DNA of 64,000 nucleotides from Gallionella sp. (GCA_028710525.1 JAQTTY010000004.1:1-64000), one strand, 5' to 3'; numbered from the stretch's first letter, positions 34,273 through 45,206 are shown. Notes: generated by a model not told the origin, from the sequence alone. Translations and numbers: made by a program.

Positions 34273-35807
34273 TTAGTAGCCACCTGTTGGGCTTCTGTGC
34301 TGTCCTCGCCGGCCAGCGCTTTGAACAACTGCGTCGCTGCACTCAACCAAGCACGGCGCGTCTGTAACTCGGCCTGTTCAGCTGCATAAGCATCACGCTG
34401 CGCATCCAGCACTTCTAGATAGTTGGAGATACCCGCCTTATAGCGCGCGTCGACCAGCTTCAGGCGCTGCTGCTGCGCCTGAGTGTTGGCGGTCTGCGCG
34501 CTGAGTTGTTCGGCGAGTTTCTCACGTGCACTGAGCAGATCGGCTACTTCACGAAAGGCTTGCTGTATGGTCTTCTCGTACTCAGCCACAGCGATGACCT
34601 TGCGCGCCTTGGCCAGATCGACGTTGGCTTCATCACCGCCACCGGCGAACAGCGGTAAAGACAGCTGCGGTTGGAAGCTCCAAGCCGCGCTGCCCGCGCC
34701 AAATAGTCCGGACAGATTTCTACTGGCGGTTCCCGCATTGCCGGTCAGGCTGATACGCGGGAAGAAGGCGGCACGTGCCGCGCCAATATTGGCATTGGAT
34801 GCCAACAGACGCTGCTCGGCCGCCAACACGTCGGGACGTTGCAAAAGCACTTCGGAAGGCAGGCCTGCCATCAGGTCGGACTGTATGCCTTGCTCAGCCA
34901 GACTGCGGCCAGCTGGCAGATCTTTCAATTGCTCGACCTGCTTGCCGACCAGCGCATCCAAGAAATTTTCTGCTGCCGCTAACTGGCGTTCCAAACTCGC
35001 TTTGTCCGCCACCACGGACTGATACGCCCCCTCGGCCTGCAGCTTGTCTAACTCGCCCGCCGCACCTAGCTCATAGCGACGCAACGCCATATCGCGCGCG
35101 TCTTTTCTGCCTTGCAAGGTGGCAGCACTCAAGGCGGTGCGTTCGCTCAGTTCCACCACAGACAAATACGCATTGGCGACATCACTGATAAGCGATAAAC
35201 GGAAAGCACGCTGCGCTTCTTCTGTCGCCAGATAGCTCGCCTTAGCTGCATCTTTCAAGCTGCTGACACGACCCCAGAAATCTAACTCGTAACTGACGAT
35301 GCCGACGTTCACGTCGTAGCGCTGCATATGCAGTTGGTTGCCGGTAAAAGAGGCGCTGGCCGGGGTCAACGAGGCAGTTCGGCCCGCATTGAGATTGATG
35401 CTGGGCAATGCGCTGGCGCGCTGTATGCCGTATTGCGCCTGAGCTTCCTCGACCCGTGCGGTGGCGATGCGTAGGTCGCGGTTATTTTCCAGTGCTGCGG
35501 CAATCAAAGCTTGCAGACGTGCATCTGGGAAGTAATGCGGGATGTCGCTGCTGGTAGCAGGCACACCGCTGGCCGCTACTGGCCAAGCATCCGTGACAGG
35601 CAACGCTGGGCGCTCGTAGCTGGGTTGCATAGAGCAGGCCGCAAGTATCACGGCAAGCAACATCGTTACCGTTCGTCCCGTAAACCTTGTGGTCGGGCAC
35701 CCGCCTGAGCCTGTCGAAGCACCACCGACAATTCCTGAACTTAATGTTTTCACTTCGAGAAGCTCAGTGCGAACGGCTTTTTCTTGCTGCGCGATCTTCT
35801 TACTCAT
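34269..35807 (-). CDS. NodT-family outer-membrane efflux lipoprotein
   Basis: This OMF component of an RND pump has about 512 residues from the ATG at 35807, which is preceded by AAGGAG and overlaps the pump stop by 8 bases. The lipoprotein signal LAVILAACS has its cysteine at residue 58, unusually far from the start. Residues 11-36 are encoded by a dispersed inverted repeat (35705-35776), so the repeat seems to have inserted between the start and the signal sequence. Two OEP domains follow, with the QPSYERPALPV and SYELDFWGRV signatures. Export efficiency is therefore in question. Confidence 0.88.
   Translation of the reverse strand: MSKKIAQQEKAVRTELLEVKTLSSGIVGGASTGSGGCPTTRFTGRTVTMLLAVILAACSMQPSYERPALPVTDAWPVAASGVPATSSDIPHYFPDARLQALIAAALENNRDLRIATARVEEAQAQYGIQRASALPSINLNAGRTASLTPASASFTGNQLHMQRYDVNVGIVSYELDFWGRVSSLKDAAKASYLATEEAQRAFRLSLISDVANAYLSVVELSERTALSAATLQGRKDARDMALRRYELGAAGELDKLQAEGAYQSVVADKASLERQLAAAENFLDALVGKQVEQLKDLPAGRSLAEQGIQSDLMAGLPSEVLLQRPDVLAAEQRLLASNANIGAARAAFFPRISLTGNAGTASRNLSGLFGAGSAAWSFQPQLSLPLFAGGGDEANVDLAKARKVIAVAEYEKTIQQAFREVADLLSAREKLAEQLSAQTANTQAQQQRLKLVDARYKAGISNYLEVLDAQRDAYAAEQAELQTRRAWLSAATQLFKALAGEDSTEAQQVATK
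35705..35776. repeat. Dispersed inverted repeat inside the NodT-type gene start
   Basis: CTGAGCCTGTCGAAG (35705-35719) and CTTCGAGAAGCTCAG (35753-35767), followed by TGCGAACGG, are inverted copies with two mismatches. The motif family is a widespread intergenic repeat of proteobacteria. It lies in frame between the translational start and the signal peptide of the outer-membrane-factor gene. Confidence 0.65.
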
Positions 35808-38800
35808 GTCCATTCTCCTTATGGCTGCGCGCATGGCCGGGGAAGATCTTGCGTACCACGACGAAGAACACCGGCACGAGGAATACCGCCAACACCGTTG
35901 CCGCAATCATGCCGCCCATCACGCCGGTACCGATGGCATGGCGACTCTGCGCACCCGCTCCAGTTGAGATCGCCAGCGGCAACACACCCATGATGAAAGC
36001 GATGGAGGTCATCAGGATAGGTCGGAAGCGCAATCGACAAGCTTCTAGTGTCGCATCCATCAAGCTCATGCCCTCATCCTGCAACTTGCGCGCGAACTCG
36101 ATGATCAAAATTGCGTTCTTGGACGAAAGTCCGATGATGGCGATCAAGCCCACTTTGAAATACACGTCATTAGGCAGATCGCGCAAGGTCACCGCCATCA
36201 CCGCACCGAAGATACCCAGCGGCACCACCAGCAATACCGCGAACGGGATGGACCAGCTCTCGTACAAAGCGGCGAGACAGAGGAACACCACGAACAGCGA
36301 GATACCGAACAACAACGGCGCCTGCTGACCGGACATGCGTTCCTCGTAGGAAGTACCGGACCACTCGAAACCGAACCCCGTGGGCAACTTCGCGGCGATC
36401 TCTTCCATCGCGGCGACTGCCTCACCGCTGCTGCGGCCGGGTGCCGGTGCACCGGATATCTTCATTGCAGGCAGGCCGTTGTAACGATCCAGCTTAGGTG
36501 CGCCAACTACCCAGCGTATCTTGGCTAGTTCGGACAAGGCCACCATGCCGCCTTTGTTGTTGCGCACCATCACACTCATGATGTCCTTAGGCGTACTGCG
36601 CATATCCGCTTCTGCCTGCATCTGCACGCGCAAGATACGTCCCTGACGAATGAAGTCGTTGATATAGGCAACGCCCAGTGTCGATTGCAGGGTGTCGTTC
36701 AAATCGCTAATGGACACACCCATGCTCTCGGCTTTGACTCGGTCGATATCCAGTTGCAACTGCGGGCCGGCCTCTTGGCCTTCGGGGCGTACACCCGCGA
36801 AGACGGGATTCTGCATGGCCATACCCAACACCATATTGCGTGCTTCGATCAACTTTTCACGCCCATTACCGCCACGGTCTTGCAAGCGGAAATCGAAGCC
36901 GCCCGTCGCGGCCAACTCAGGGATGGGCGGCGGGTTGATGGCAAAGATCATCGCTTGTTTGATCTGATACATCGCCATGTTGGCTTTGCCCACCAGTGAG
37001 AGCGAACTACTCTCGGGTGAGGGACGCTGATCCCAATTCTTCAGCGGCACGAAGGCAATCGCCATGTTCTGGCCACGGCCGAAGAAGGAGAAGCCCGCCA
37101 CACCGATGACATGTTCTACATCCGGTTGTTTGAGGTAGTAGTCCTCGACCTTGCTCAACACTTCCAAGGTGCGCTCTTTCGAAGCACCGGATGGCAACTG
37201 GATCACGTTGATGAAATAACCTTGGTCTTCCTGCGGCAAGAAGCTGCCCGGCAGTTTGGTGAACATCCAGCCCATAGCGATGAAGATAGCCAAATAGACC
37301 AAAAGATAGCGCGTGGTCTTTTTGGTGACCTTGCCTACAGTGCTCACATAACCATTGGTGGTACGTGCGAAGAAACGATCGAACCAGCCGAAGAAGCCAC
37401 CGCCACTGGTGAGCTGATGCTTCTGATGTTTGAGCAAGGCCGCGCACAAAGCTGGCGTTAAGGTCAGCGCCATCAGTGCGGAGAACATCATGGTCAACAC
37501 TAGCGTTACCGCGAACTGACGATAGATCGCGCCCGTCGAGCCGGGGAAGAAGGCCATAGGGATGAATACCGCCATCAGCACCAGCGTGATAGCGATGATC
37601 GCGCCGACGATCTGGTCCATCGCCTTGCGCGTCGCGTCACGCGGGGAGAGCCCCTCGGTACTCATGATACGTTCGACGTTTTCCACCACTACGATGGCAT
37701 CGTCCACCACAATGCCGATTGCCAACACCATAGCGAACAGCGTCAGCACGTTGATGGAATAGCCCAATAAATATAGTCCGACCAGCGCACCGGTCAGCGC
37801 AATGGGGATGACGATGGCGGGAATCAGAGTGGCGCGCCAGTTCTCTAGGAACAGATACATCACCAGCACCACCAGCAGCAGCGCCTCGGCTAGACTCTTC
37901 AATACTTCCTTGATGGAGATATCGATGAACTTGGAGGTGTCGTACGGCACGGCCCAACTTATGCCCTTGGGGAAGAACTTGGACATCTCGGCCATCTTGG
38001 CTCTAACGTCCTTGACCGTAGTCAACGCATTTGCACCGGGTGACAAACGTATCGCGACAGCAGCAGTGGGTTGACCGTCTATACGTGCACTACGGGAATA
38101 ATCCTGCGCGCCCAGTTCCACACGTGCTACGTCTTTGACGCGCAAAGATGAGCCGTCCGGATTGGTGCGCACGATGATGTTGCCAAACTCTTCAGGTGTG
38201 GAGAGGCGACTCTTGGTGACGATCACCGCATTCATTTGCTGTCCTGGCAGTGCGGGCACTTGACCGAGCTCACCAGTCGCCAGCTCTGCGTTCTGCGAGC
38301 GCACCGCCTTGGAGATATCCGCTGGAGACAGCTTGTAGTGATCCAGCTTTTTGTTGTCTAGCCACAAGCGCATCGAATATTCGGTTCCGAACATGATAGC
38401 TTCGCCCACGCCCGGCACTCGGCGTATGCCGTCCAACACATTGGCGGCTGTGAAGCTGCCCAAAGCGACGTCATCCAAACTCTTGTCCGGTGAGTACAAC
38501 GCTACGAACATCACATAGTTACGTGCAGTCTTGGCGACTGTCAGCCCCAGTCTGCGTACATCTTCGGGCAGACGCGCTTCGACGCGCTTGATGCGATTCT
38601 GTGTCTCGACCGAAGCCAGATCGAGGTTGGTGCCCGCTTCAAAGGTTAGCGTGATGCTGCCGCTGCCCAGTTCCGAAGCCGACTCCATATAGAGTAAATG
38701 CTCGATACCGTTCATCTCTTGCTCAAGCAAGGCGACGGCAGTGTTCTCCACCACTTGCGCCGATGCGCCGGGGTAGGTGATGCTGATAGACAGGGCCGGC

Positions 38801-38922
38801 GGCGCGACCGAAGGGTATTGCGACACTGGCAGGTTCTTCAACGCCAGCACACCGCCCAGCAAGATGATGAGCGCAATGACCCATGCGAATATGGGACGAT
38901 CAATAAAGAATTTAGCAAACAT
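35800..38922 (-). CDS. RND multidrug efflux pump, AcrB/MexB (HAE1) type
   Basis: The 1040-residue inner-membrane pump begins MFAKFFIDRPIFAWVIALII, as in AcrB. It has twelve transmembrane helices in the 1+5+1+5 arrangement, two large periplasmic loops, and the proton-relay helix with the paired Asp (VLAIGIVVDDAIVVVENVER near residue 400). The C-terminal half has the matching GLSSKNAILIIEFA. It exports hydrophobic drugs or metabolites with proton influx. Its neighbours are the adaptor upstream (8-base gap) and the OMF downstream (8-base overlap). Confidence 0.97.
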   Translation of the reverse strand: MFAKFFIDRPIFAWVIALIILLGGVLALKNLPVSQYPSVAPPALSISITYPGASAQVVENTAVALLEQEMNGIEHLLYMESASELGSGSITLTFEAGTNLDLASVETQNRIKRVEARLPEDVRRLGLTVAKTARNYVMFVALYSPDKSLDDVALGSFTAANVLDGIRRVPGVGEAIMFGTEYSMRLWLDNKKLDHYKLSPADISKAVRSQNAELATGELGQVPALPGQQMNAVIVTKSRLSTPEEFGNIIVRTNPDGSSLRVKDVARVELGAQDYSRSARIDGQPTAAVAIRLSPGANALTTVKDVRAKMAEMSKFFPKGISWAVPYDTSKFIDISIKEVLKSLAEALLLVVLVMYLFLENWRATLIPAIVIPIALTGALVGLYLLGYSINVLTLFAMVLAIGIVVDDAIVVVENVERIMSTEGLSPRDATRKAMDQIVGAIIAITLVLMAVFIPMAFFPGSTGAIYRQFAVTLVLTMMFSALMALTLTPALCAALLKHQKHQLTSGGGFFGWFDRFFARTTNGYVSTVGKVTKKTTRYLLVYLAIFIAMGWMFTKLPGSFLPQEDQGYFINVIQLPSGASKERTLEVLSKVEDYYLKQPDVEHVIGVAGFSFFGRGQNMAIAFVPLKNWDQRPSPESSSLSLVGKANMAMYQIKQAMIFAINPPPIPELAATGGFDFRLQDRGGNGREKLIEARNMVLGMAMQNPVFAGVRPEGQEAGPQLQLDIDRVKAESMGVSISDLNDTLQSTLGVAYINDFIRQGRILRVQMQAEADMRSTPKDIMSVMVRNNKGGMVALSELAKIRWVVGAPKLDRYNGLPAMKISGAPAPGRSSGEAVAAMEEIAAKLPTGFGFEWSGTSYEERMSGQQAPLLFGISLFVVFLCLAALYESWSIPFAVLLVVPLGIFGAVMAVTLRDLPNDVYFKVGLIAIIGLSSKNAILIIEFARKLQDEGMSLMDATLEACRLRFRPILMTSIAFIMGVLPLAISTGAGAQSRHAIGTGVMGGMIAATVLAVFLVPVFFVVVRKIFPGHARSHKENGHE

Positions 38923-38930
38923 GGTGGGCT

Positions 38931-40058
38931 CTATTTCTTCACGTTAGCAGTATCTGCTGCAGGATTTGCCGCTACCGGCACTGGCGTCACAACTGATCCG
39001 GGACGTGCTTTTTGCAAGCCGTTCACGATGACCTGCTCGCCGCCTTTCAGCCCCGAAGAGATGATGAAGTCTTCACCGGCCATGCCGCCCGTCGTCACTG
39101 GCACTGGCATCGCCTTGTTCTCTGCGCCCACCACCATCACGAATTGTCCATCGGCATTGGACTGCACGGCACGTTGCTGCACCACCAAGGCATTGACCGA
39201 CTCGGCTTGCGGGAAACGGATATGCACGAACATACCTGGCAGCAACTCATGCTTGGGATTAGGGAATTCGGCACGCATCGCTACCGCGCCGGTGCTCGGG
39301 TCTATCGCCATATCTTGGAAGAATATCTTGCCATTGATGGGATAGACGCTACCGTCTTCCAACAACATCTCGACTTTGACTGTCTCGCTATGCTTCAACT
39401 TACCTGCACGTACCGCCTGCTGCATACGCAACAGATCGCCGCTGGGCTGGCTGAAGTTAGCGTAGATCGGGTCGATCTGCTCTATGGTCGCCAATGGTGT
39501 CGCATCCACCTTGCTTACATATGCACCCTCGGTAACCATGGCACGACCGATATGGCCTGAGATCGCCGCTGGGACTTGCGCGTTGGTGAGGTCTTCCTCG
39601 GCTCGTATCATCGCCGCTTGTGCTTGCTTGGCATGTGCTTTGGCTAGATCGTAATCCTGCTGGCTGACCGCCTTGATCTCTAGCAACGATTTGTAGCGCT
39701 CCACGCTCAACAATGCAGCTTCCAGATCAGCGCGGGCCGCATCGCGAGCCGCACGGTTAGTGCGCGCGTCGATGCGATACAGCGACTCACCTTCTTTCAC
39801 ATCGCTACCTTCGCGGAACAAGCGCTTCTCGATTACGCCTTCGACTCGCGCTCTAACCTGTGCGGTACGGTAAGCCTGCAAACGACCTGGCAAATCTTGA
39901 GTGATTGTCGTCGAACCGGCATGCACAGTCTCGACTTCGACCTCAGGTGGGGGAGGCATCTTTCCTGCTGCTGGTCCTGGCCCTGCCGCTGGCTTATCGC
40001 CGCAGGCAGCAAGTAAAGCAGTGAACAGTAATGCGATCTGAGTTTTGTTAGCAGTCAT
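38931..40058 (-). CDS. RND periplasmic adaptor lipoprotein, AcrA/MexE type
   Basis: From the ATG at 40058 the product has 375 residues. The lipobox LLAACGD gives a membrane-anchored lipoprotein, and the adaptor domains follow: a barrel-sandwich half (QVRARVEGVIEKRLFREG), a coiled-coil hairpin (about residues 95-150), and the second half with ISGHIGRAMVTEGAYVS. A longer in-frame extension to 40172 would cover the operator-like palindrome and lacks a ribosome binding site. First gene of the efflux operon. Confidence 0.95.
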   Translation of the reverse strand: MTANKTQIALLFTALLAACGDKPAAGPGPAAGKMPPPPEVEVETVHAGSTTITQDLPGRLQAYRTAQVRARVEGVIEKRLFREGSDVKEGESLYRIDARTNRAARDAARADLEAALLSVERYKSLLEIKAVSQQDYDLAKAHAKQAQAAMIRAEEDLTNAQVPAAISGHIGRAMVTEGAYVSKVDATPLATIEQIDPIYANFSQPSGDLLRMQQAVRAGKLKHSETVKVEMLLEDGSVYPINGKIFFQDMAIDPSTGAVAMRAEFPNPKHELLPGMFVHIRFPQAESVNALVVQQRAVQSNADGQFVMVVGAENKAMPVPVTTGGMAGEDFIISSGLKGGEQVIVNGLQKARPGSVVTPVPVAANPAADTANVKK

Positions 40059-40168
40059 GTCTATCGTCCCGATGATGACCAGACGTTCTTGTCCGGCGAT
40101 GGTTTGGATGTTCTGAGGGCAGTGCTGTAGGGAATTTACCCGAGCGGCGCAGTCAGGTTTGGAGGCTA

Positions 40169-40184
40169 TCAAACGCTTGTTTGA
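40169..40184. promoter_or_regulatory. Palindromic TetR-type operator candidate
   Basis: TCAAACGCTTGTTTGA is a perfect 6+6 palindrome with a 4-base spacer, 110 bases before the adaptor start and 40 before the end of the gene at 40210. TetR-family operators of about this size and symmetry commonly lie over the promoter of the controlled pump. A weak promoter (TTTACT, 17 bases, TAGCCT) overlaps it on the minus strand. Confidence 0.55.
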
Positions 40185-40209
40185 AAGTAAAGCAGGAGAT
40201 GCTAGAAAA

Positions 40210-41169
40210 CTAGCTCTTGTCGAACAACATCTCCAGACGCAGGCTGAGCATCGGGCTGGGGTGATAAGCCAGACTTTGTGGGTAGTGCATCTGCGGGCTG
40301 ACCTCGAAATACATCCACTCTTGATGCAAGCGATAACGCCATTGCATCATCAATACATAGTCGCTGCTATGAAACTGCGGCTGACTTGCTCCAATCGCGC
40401 TCGCTTGGTAGAGCAATGCGCTACGCTCGTTCAACTTCTGGAACAGGGATATGTCCTGACGCAGATCCATGTTCTGCCTGTCATGTAACCAAGTGGCGTA
40501 GCTACTTGCGCGCAACAGCAAGGGCTCGCTCAGTTGCCGGTCAAAATCAAGTTGGTTTCCGTTACCTAAGCCTAGATTGTTGAACCAGAACGGCGTTTCG
40601 GTGAATCTCATCTCCCAGTCGTCCAGTTTTGCGGTGTACGCAGCTCGGGTACGCGCAAATAAATGTGAACTCAGTCCTTGAAACTTGATGCCGCCATCCA
40701 CGCTAAATTTCCAGCGATTGTCCTGCGGCTTTTCATAGCGTACCGCAGCCGCATAGCTGCTTGGTGTCTGGGTGTTCTGCGCCAGAGCAGCTTGGCCAGG
40801 TCTTGCGTCTGTAGTGAGGTTTTTATCTGGATCACTCTCTATCAGCAGGTGCAGCCGCCGTTCGGTATTGGGCAGATGGACATTGGCACGGCCTGCCAGT
40901 ACGACTTGACGAGTGCCGGTGTAACCCGAGACACGGGTCAGGTCGAGTTGCAGGACGCTATCATTGCTTTCTTGGAAGTTGCGCTCGCTACCGAAGAAGC
41001 GGTCTATATCCTTGACCACATCCACGAAGCCGCGTGATACGTAATCGCGTGATTCATCAAGCACCCCCAACGCCTTATCCTCTATCGCCAAAACGGTATC
41101 GGGCGGCTCCGGTTCGGCCATCACGCTGGCTGAACACAGACACAATACAATGAGCAAAGACTTATTCAT
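40210..41169 (-). CDS. Unrecognised exported protein, probably outer-membrane
   Basis: The 319-residue product has a signal peptide ending VMA near residue 18. Many short stretches alternate polar and aromatic residues in the manner of beta-strands (RQVVLAGRANVHLPN, WRYRLHQEWMYFEVSPQMH), and the final strand ends LRLEMLFDKS. This suggests an outer-membrane beta-barrel or surface protein. No named family is recognised. It is on the same strand as rsmI, with 8 bases between rsmI's stop and its own start. Confidence 0.6.
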   Translation of the reverse strand: MNKSLLIVLCLCSASVMAEPEPPDTVLAIEDKALGVLDESRDYVSRGFVDVVKDIDRFFGSERNFQESNDSVLQLDLTRVSGYTGTRQVVLAGRANVHLPNTERRLHLLIESDPDKNLTTDARPGQAALAQNTQTPSSYAAAVRYEKPQDNRWKFSVDGGIKFQGLSSHLFARTRAAYTAKLDDWEMRFTETPFWFNNLGLGNGNQLDFDRQLSEPLLLRASSYATWLHDRQNMDLRQDISLFQKLNERSALLYQASAIGASQPQFHSSDYVLMMQWRYRLHQEWMYFEVSPQMHYPQSLAYHPSPMLSLRLEMLFDKS

Positions 41170-41177
41170 GACGACTA

Positions 41178-42044
41178 TTACTCTTCTTCACCTTTAAGCT
41201 GCAAGGCTAACTGATACAGCTCTTTACGTCCTATTCCGGTGATCTGAACGGCTAGTTGCACAGCTTGTTTCAAGGGTAGTTCCGCAAGTAATACTGAGAG
41301 TGTGCGCTGCGCCTCATTCGGTATACCAGTTTGCGCTTGCGCAGCTGAGACCAGCACGACGAACTCGCCGCGTTGCTGGTTGCTGTCGGACTGCAACCAT
41401 GCGGCTGCTTCGCTCAAGCGACAGGAGTGTATGGTCTCGAACAATTTGGTGATCTCGCGCGCCAACACGATCTGTCGCTCGCCGCCCAATACCGCACACA
41501 GGTCGTTCACACATTCGACTATACGGTGAGGTGCCTCGTAGAACACCAAAGTGTAGGGATGATCCTGCAAAGTCTGCAAAGCGGTCCGCCGTGCTGCAGA
41601 TTTGTTCGGCAAAAAGCCGTAGAACAGAAAGTGTGCATCGTTGAGACCGGATGTGGATAAAGCCGCCACCGCGGCGCTGGGCCCTGGTATCGGTATGACA
41701 CGTAGGCCAGCGGCCAAAACGGCTTGTACTAACAATGCGCCGGGATCGCTCACTGCGGGTGTGCCGGCATCGCTGACGAAGGCGATGCTGGCACCGCCTT
41801 GTATCTGCGCGACCATCTTCTCTGCCGCGCCGCGTTCATTGTGTTGATGTACTGCCACCAGTTGTTTGGCGCGTATCGCATGATGACTTAACAAGTGTGC
41901 GGTGTTGCGCGTATCTTCGGCAGCGACAACATCCGCGTTGCTCAATACTTCCATGGCGCGCAAGGTGATATCGCGCAAATTTCCTATCGGGGTAGCAACT
42001 ACATATAATGCTGGTTCTAATTTTTGCAGGTGATCGTTATGCAA
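41178..42044 (-). CDS. rsmI: 16S rRNA 2'-O-ribose methyltransferase RsmI
   Basis: RsmI methylates C1402 of 16S rRNA. The 288-residue product has the tetrapyrrole-methylase fold and signatures: LYVVATPIGNLRDITLRAME, VAAEDTRNTAHLLSH, FVSDAGTPAVSDPG and IPGPSAAVAALSTSGL. The start is a TTG at 42044 with GAGGAG 6 bases upstream. That TTG overlaps the start codon of the divergent lpoA, so both ribosome sites lie inside the other gene. Order rsmI-lpoA-yraN-SIS protein is conserved in proteobacteria. Confidence 0.95.
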   Translation of the reverse strand: MHNDHLQKLEPALYVVATPIGNLRDITLRAMEVLSNADVVAAEDTRNTAHLLSHHAIRAKQLVAVHQHNERGAAEKMVAQIQGGASIAFVSDAGTPAVSDPGALLVQAVLAAGLRVIPIPGPSAAVAALSTSGLNDAHFLFYGFLPNKSAARRTALQTLQDHPYTLVFYEAPHRIVECVNDLCAVLGGERQIVLAREITKLFETIHSCRLSEAAAWLQSDSNQQRGEFVVLVSAAQAQTGIPNEAQRTLSVLLAELPLKQAVQLAVQITGIGRKELYQLALQLKGEEE

Positions 42045-43330
42045 CGTGTGCTCCTCTTACTGACAATTTTGTTCGCACTATACGCTTGTACAACCACACC
42101 ACCGCCCCCTCTGGGTTCTGTGCAGCCCATGCCTGCCCCAGCGCAATCTGGCGTGATCGAAGTGCCGCTGGTCAACCCCAATGCCCCTGTCGTACAAGCT
42201 GTAGAGGAGCTGCCCCCGCTCGATATGCAAACCATTTCCCTCAATCCCAATGCTGTTGCTCATATCGCTTTGCTGCTGCCTTTGAAGGACCCTCGCTTCT
42301 CTGAGTTAGCCCAAGCAGTGCGTGATGGTTTCATGGCTGCTGCCAGTATGAATCCGCATGGTCTGCCGATACGCGTATACAGCGACTTCGATGAGAATCG
42401 TAGTGTGGTCGATACCTATCGATTGGCTGTCAGCAACGGTGCAAATGCAGTGGTGGGCCCGCTCACTCGTAACGGCGTGAGCGCCTTGGCCGCTGAGCAG
42501 ATGATCCCTGTCCCTACGCTGGTGCTTAACACAGTGGACATGCACCCAGCCGAGCAACTGTACTTTTTCGGTCTCCCTGCAGATGACGAAGCACGTACCG
42601 TCGCTCAACTTGCTGCAGCCAGGGGCTTCCATAAGGCGGTGGTCATCACCAACGGCACAGCGATGTCACAGCGCCTGCAACTGGCTTTCGAGGAGGCGTG
42701 GACTAAACAGGGACTCACCGTTGCACGCGAGATCGATTTTCGCGGCGATACTATAGAATTTAAGAAGGGCTTCACCATCCCTAATCCTGCATTTGCCTCG
42801 ATACCTAAAGATTCCAAGGATCCTAAGGATCTAGCCATCTCAGAATTCCTAGTGGTGCCTGATACCATGGTGTTCCTAGCTTTGGACAATAAGCCGGCAC
42901 GCATGGTCAGACCTTATCTGCCAGGCCGTATGCCTATCTACGCCACTTCTCAGGTGTTCTCCGACAATGAAGACACGCTCACCAACTATGACCTGAGCGG
43001 TGTCCGATTCGTCGATATGCCCTGGTTGCTGCAGCCCGACCATCCGGCCGTCATCGCTTTTCCGCATCCCAATCAACCACTGCCGGCAATGCAGGAGCGC
43101 CTGTATGCACTGGGCATAGATGCTTACCGTTTGTCACAACTGATGTTGGCTCATCGTTTGAGTTCAGACCTGCCTTTGGACGGCGTGATTGGGCAGATAA
43201 GCTTAAACGGCCACACCTTCCAAAGAACGGCTGTAGCGGGCGTATTCAGTCAAGGACGCGCGGTCTCCACTGAAACCGTGACTGCAACACCGGCGATACA
43301 GATGTTCCCCGACCAGTTCAAGTCCACGCC

Positions 43331-43334
<4 letters not shown>
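42039..43334 (+). CDS. lpoA: LpoA-like penicillin-binding-protein activator lipoprotein
   Basis: The 431-residue product starts at the ATG 42039 with AGGTG about 8 bases before. A lipobox (FALYACTT, Cys16 or so) anchors it in the outer membrane. The mature protein has the periplasmic-binding-like fold of the LpoA C-terminal domain: IALLLPLKDPRFSELAQAVR, AVVGPLTRNGVSALA and LPLDGVIGQISL near the end. LpoA activates the class A peptidoglycan synthase PBP1a. The N-terminal tetratricopeptide domain of E. coli LpoA is missing. It overlaps yraN by 4 bases. Confidence 0.9.
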
Positions 43335-44304
<970 letters not shown>

Positions 44305-44311
44305 ATCACCC

Positions 44312-44797
44312 ATGTATCCGCTCCCCGACTTTGAAGCCAAGTTCTGTGATGCCAGCAACCTGTGCCAGAAACTGGCCCTGTTGCCGCGACCTTTAGTGTT
44401 TACTAACGGTTGTTTCGATGTACTGCATCGTGGCCATGTCACTTACCTCGCGCAGGCCCGAGCCTTGGGTGCTTCCATGATAGTCGGGGTGAACAGCGAT
44501 GCTTCGGTGAAACGACAGGGCAAGGGTGACGATAGACCTATCAATGGCGAGCAAGACCGCATGGCAGTTTTGGCTGCTTTGGAGGCTGTCAGCCTTGTTA
44601 TAAAGTTCGATGAAGACACCCCCTTAAATCTGGTGCTAGCGTGTCAGCCTGAGGTATTGGTCAAGGGCGGCGACTGGGAACCCGAGAACATCGTTGGTAG
44701 CAATGAAGTACTTGCTCGGGGCGGACAAGTTCACAGCATCCCTTTCCTGCACGAGCGCTCCACTACCGCATTACTAAAGAAGATACGTTCACTATGA
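44312..44797 (+). CDS. rfaE2: ADP-heptose synthase, nucleotidyltransferase part (RfaE2/HldE-C)
   Basis: The 161-residue product has the cytidylyltransferase-like signature VFTNGCFDVLHRGHVTYLAQ at about 29-48 and VGVNSDASVKRQGKGDDRPI after it. This is the adenylyltransferase that forms ADP-heptose from heptose 1-phosphate, separate from the kinase half found fused in E. coli HldE. The kinase and epimerase genes are not in the window. It overlaps the DUF971 gene by 4 bases and is 7 bases past gmhA. Confidence 0.93.
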   Translation: MYPLPDFEAKFCDASNLCQKLALLPRPLVFTNGCFDVLHRGHVTYLAQARALGASMIVGVNSDASVKRQGKGDDRPINGEQDRMAVLAALEAVSLVIKFDEDTPLNLVLACQPEVLVKGGDWEPENIVGSNEVLARGGQVHSIPFLHERSTTALLKKIRSL

Positions 44798-45189
44798 GCC
44801 CCACCGAGATCACCCTGCACCAGAAGTCCAAAGAGCTGGAGATCGCTTTCGACGACGATACGCGCTTCCGCTTTCCTTATGAATTTCTGCGCGTGTTCTC
44901 ACCGTCTGCCGAAGTACGTGGTCACGGCCCTGGTCAAGAAGTGTTGCAGGTAGGTAAACGCGATGTGGTCGTCACCGATGTCGCGCCAGTCGGCAGCTAT
45001 GCGATGAAGATCACCTTCGACGACGGCCACGATAGCGGCCTGTATACGTGGGAATACTTGCAGAATCTGGGAAAAAGGCAGGCGGAGTTGTGGCAAGAAT
45101 ATATACGTCAGATGCACGTGGCGAACGAAAGCCGTGATCCTGCGGATTATCCAGTCAGCGAATCAGCGCCCAAAAGCTGCGGCCTATAA
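44794..45189 (+). CDS. DUF971 family protein
   Basis: The 131-residue protein has the DUF971/gamma-butyrobetaine-hydroxylase N-terminal pattern: [53 protein letters not shown] and TWEYLQNLG. In eukaryotes that domain carries zinc ligands; here its role is unknown. It starts within the rfaE2 stop (4-base overlap) and precedes ubiE by 17 bases. A link to ubiquinone synthesis is suggested only by place. Confidence 0.88.
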   Translation: MSPTEITLHQKSKELEIAFDDDTRFRFPYEFLRVFSPSAEVRGHGPGQEVLQVGKRDVVVTDVAPVGSYAMKITFDDGHDSGLYTWEYLQNLGKRQAELWQEYIRQMHVANESRDPADYPVSESAPKSCGL

Positions 45190-45206
45190 ACAGCGGAGTA
45201 AGAATT

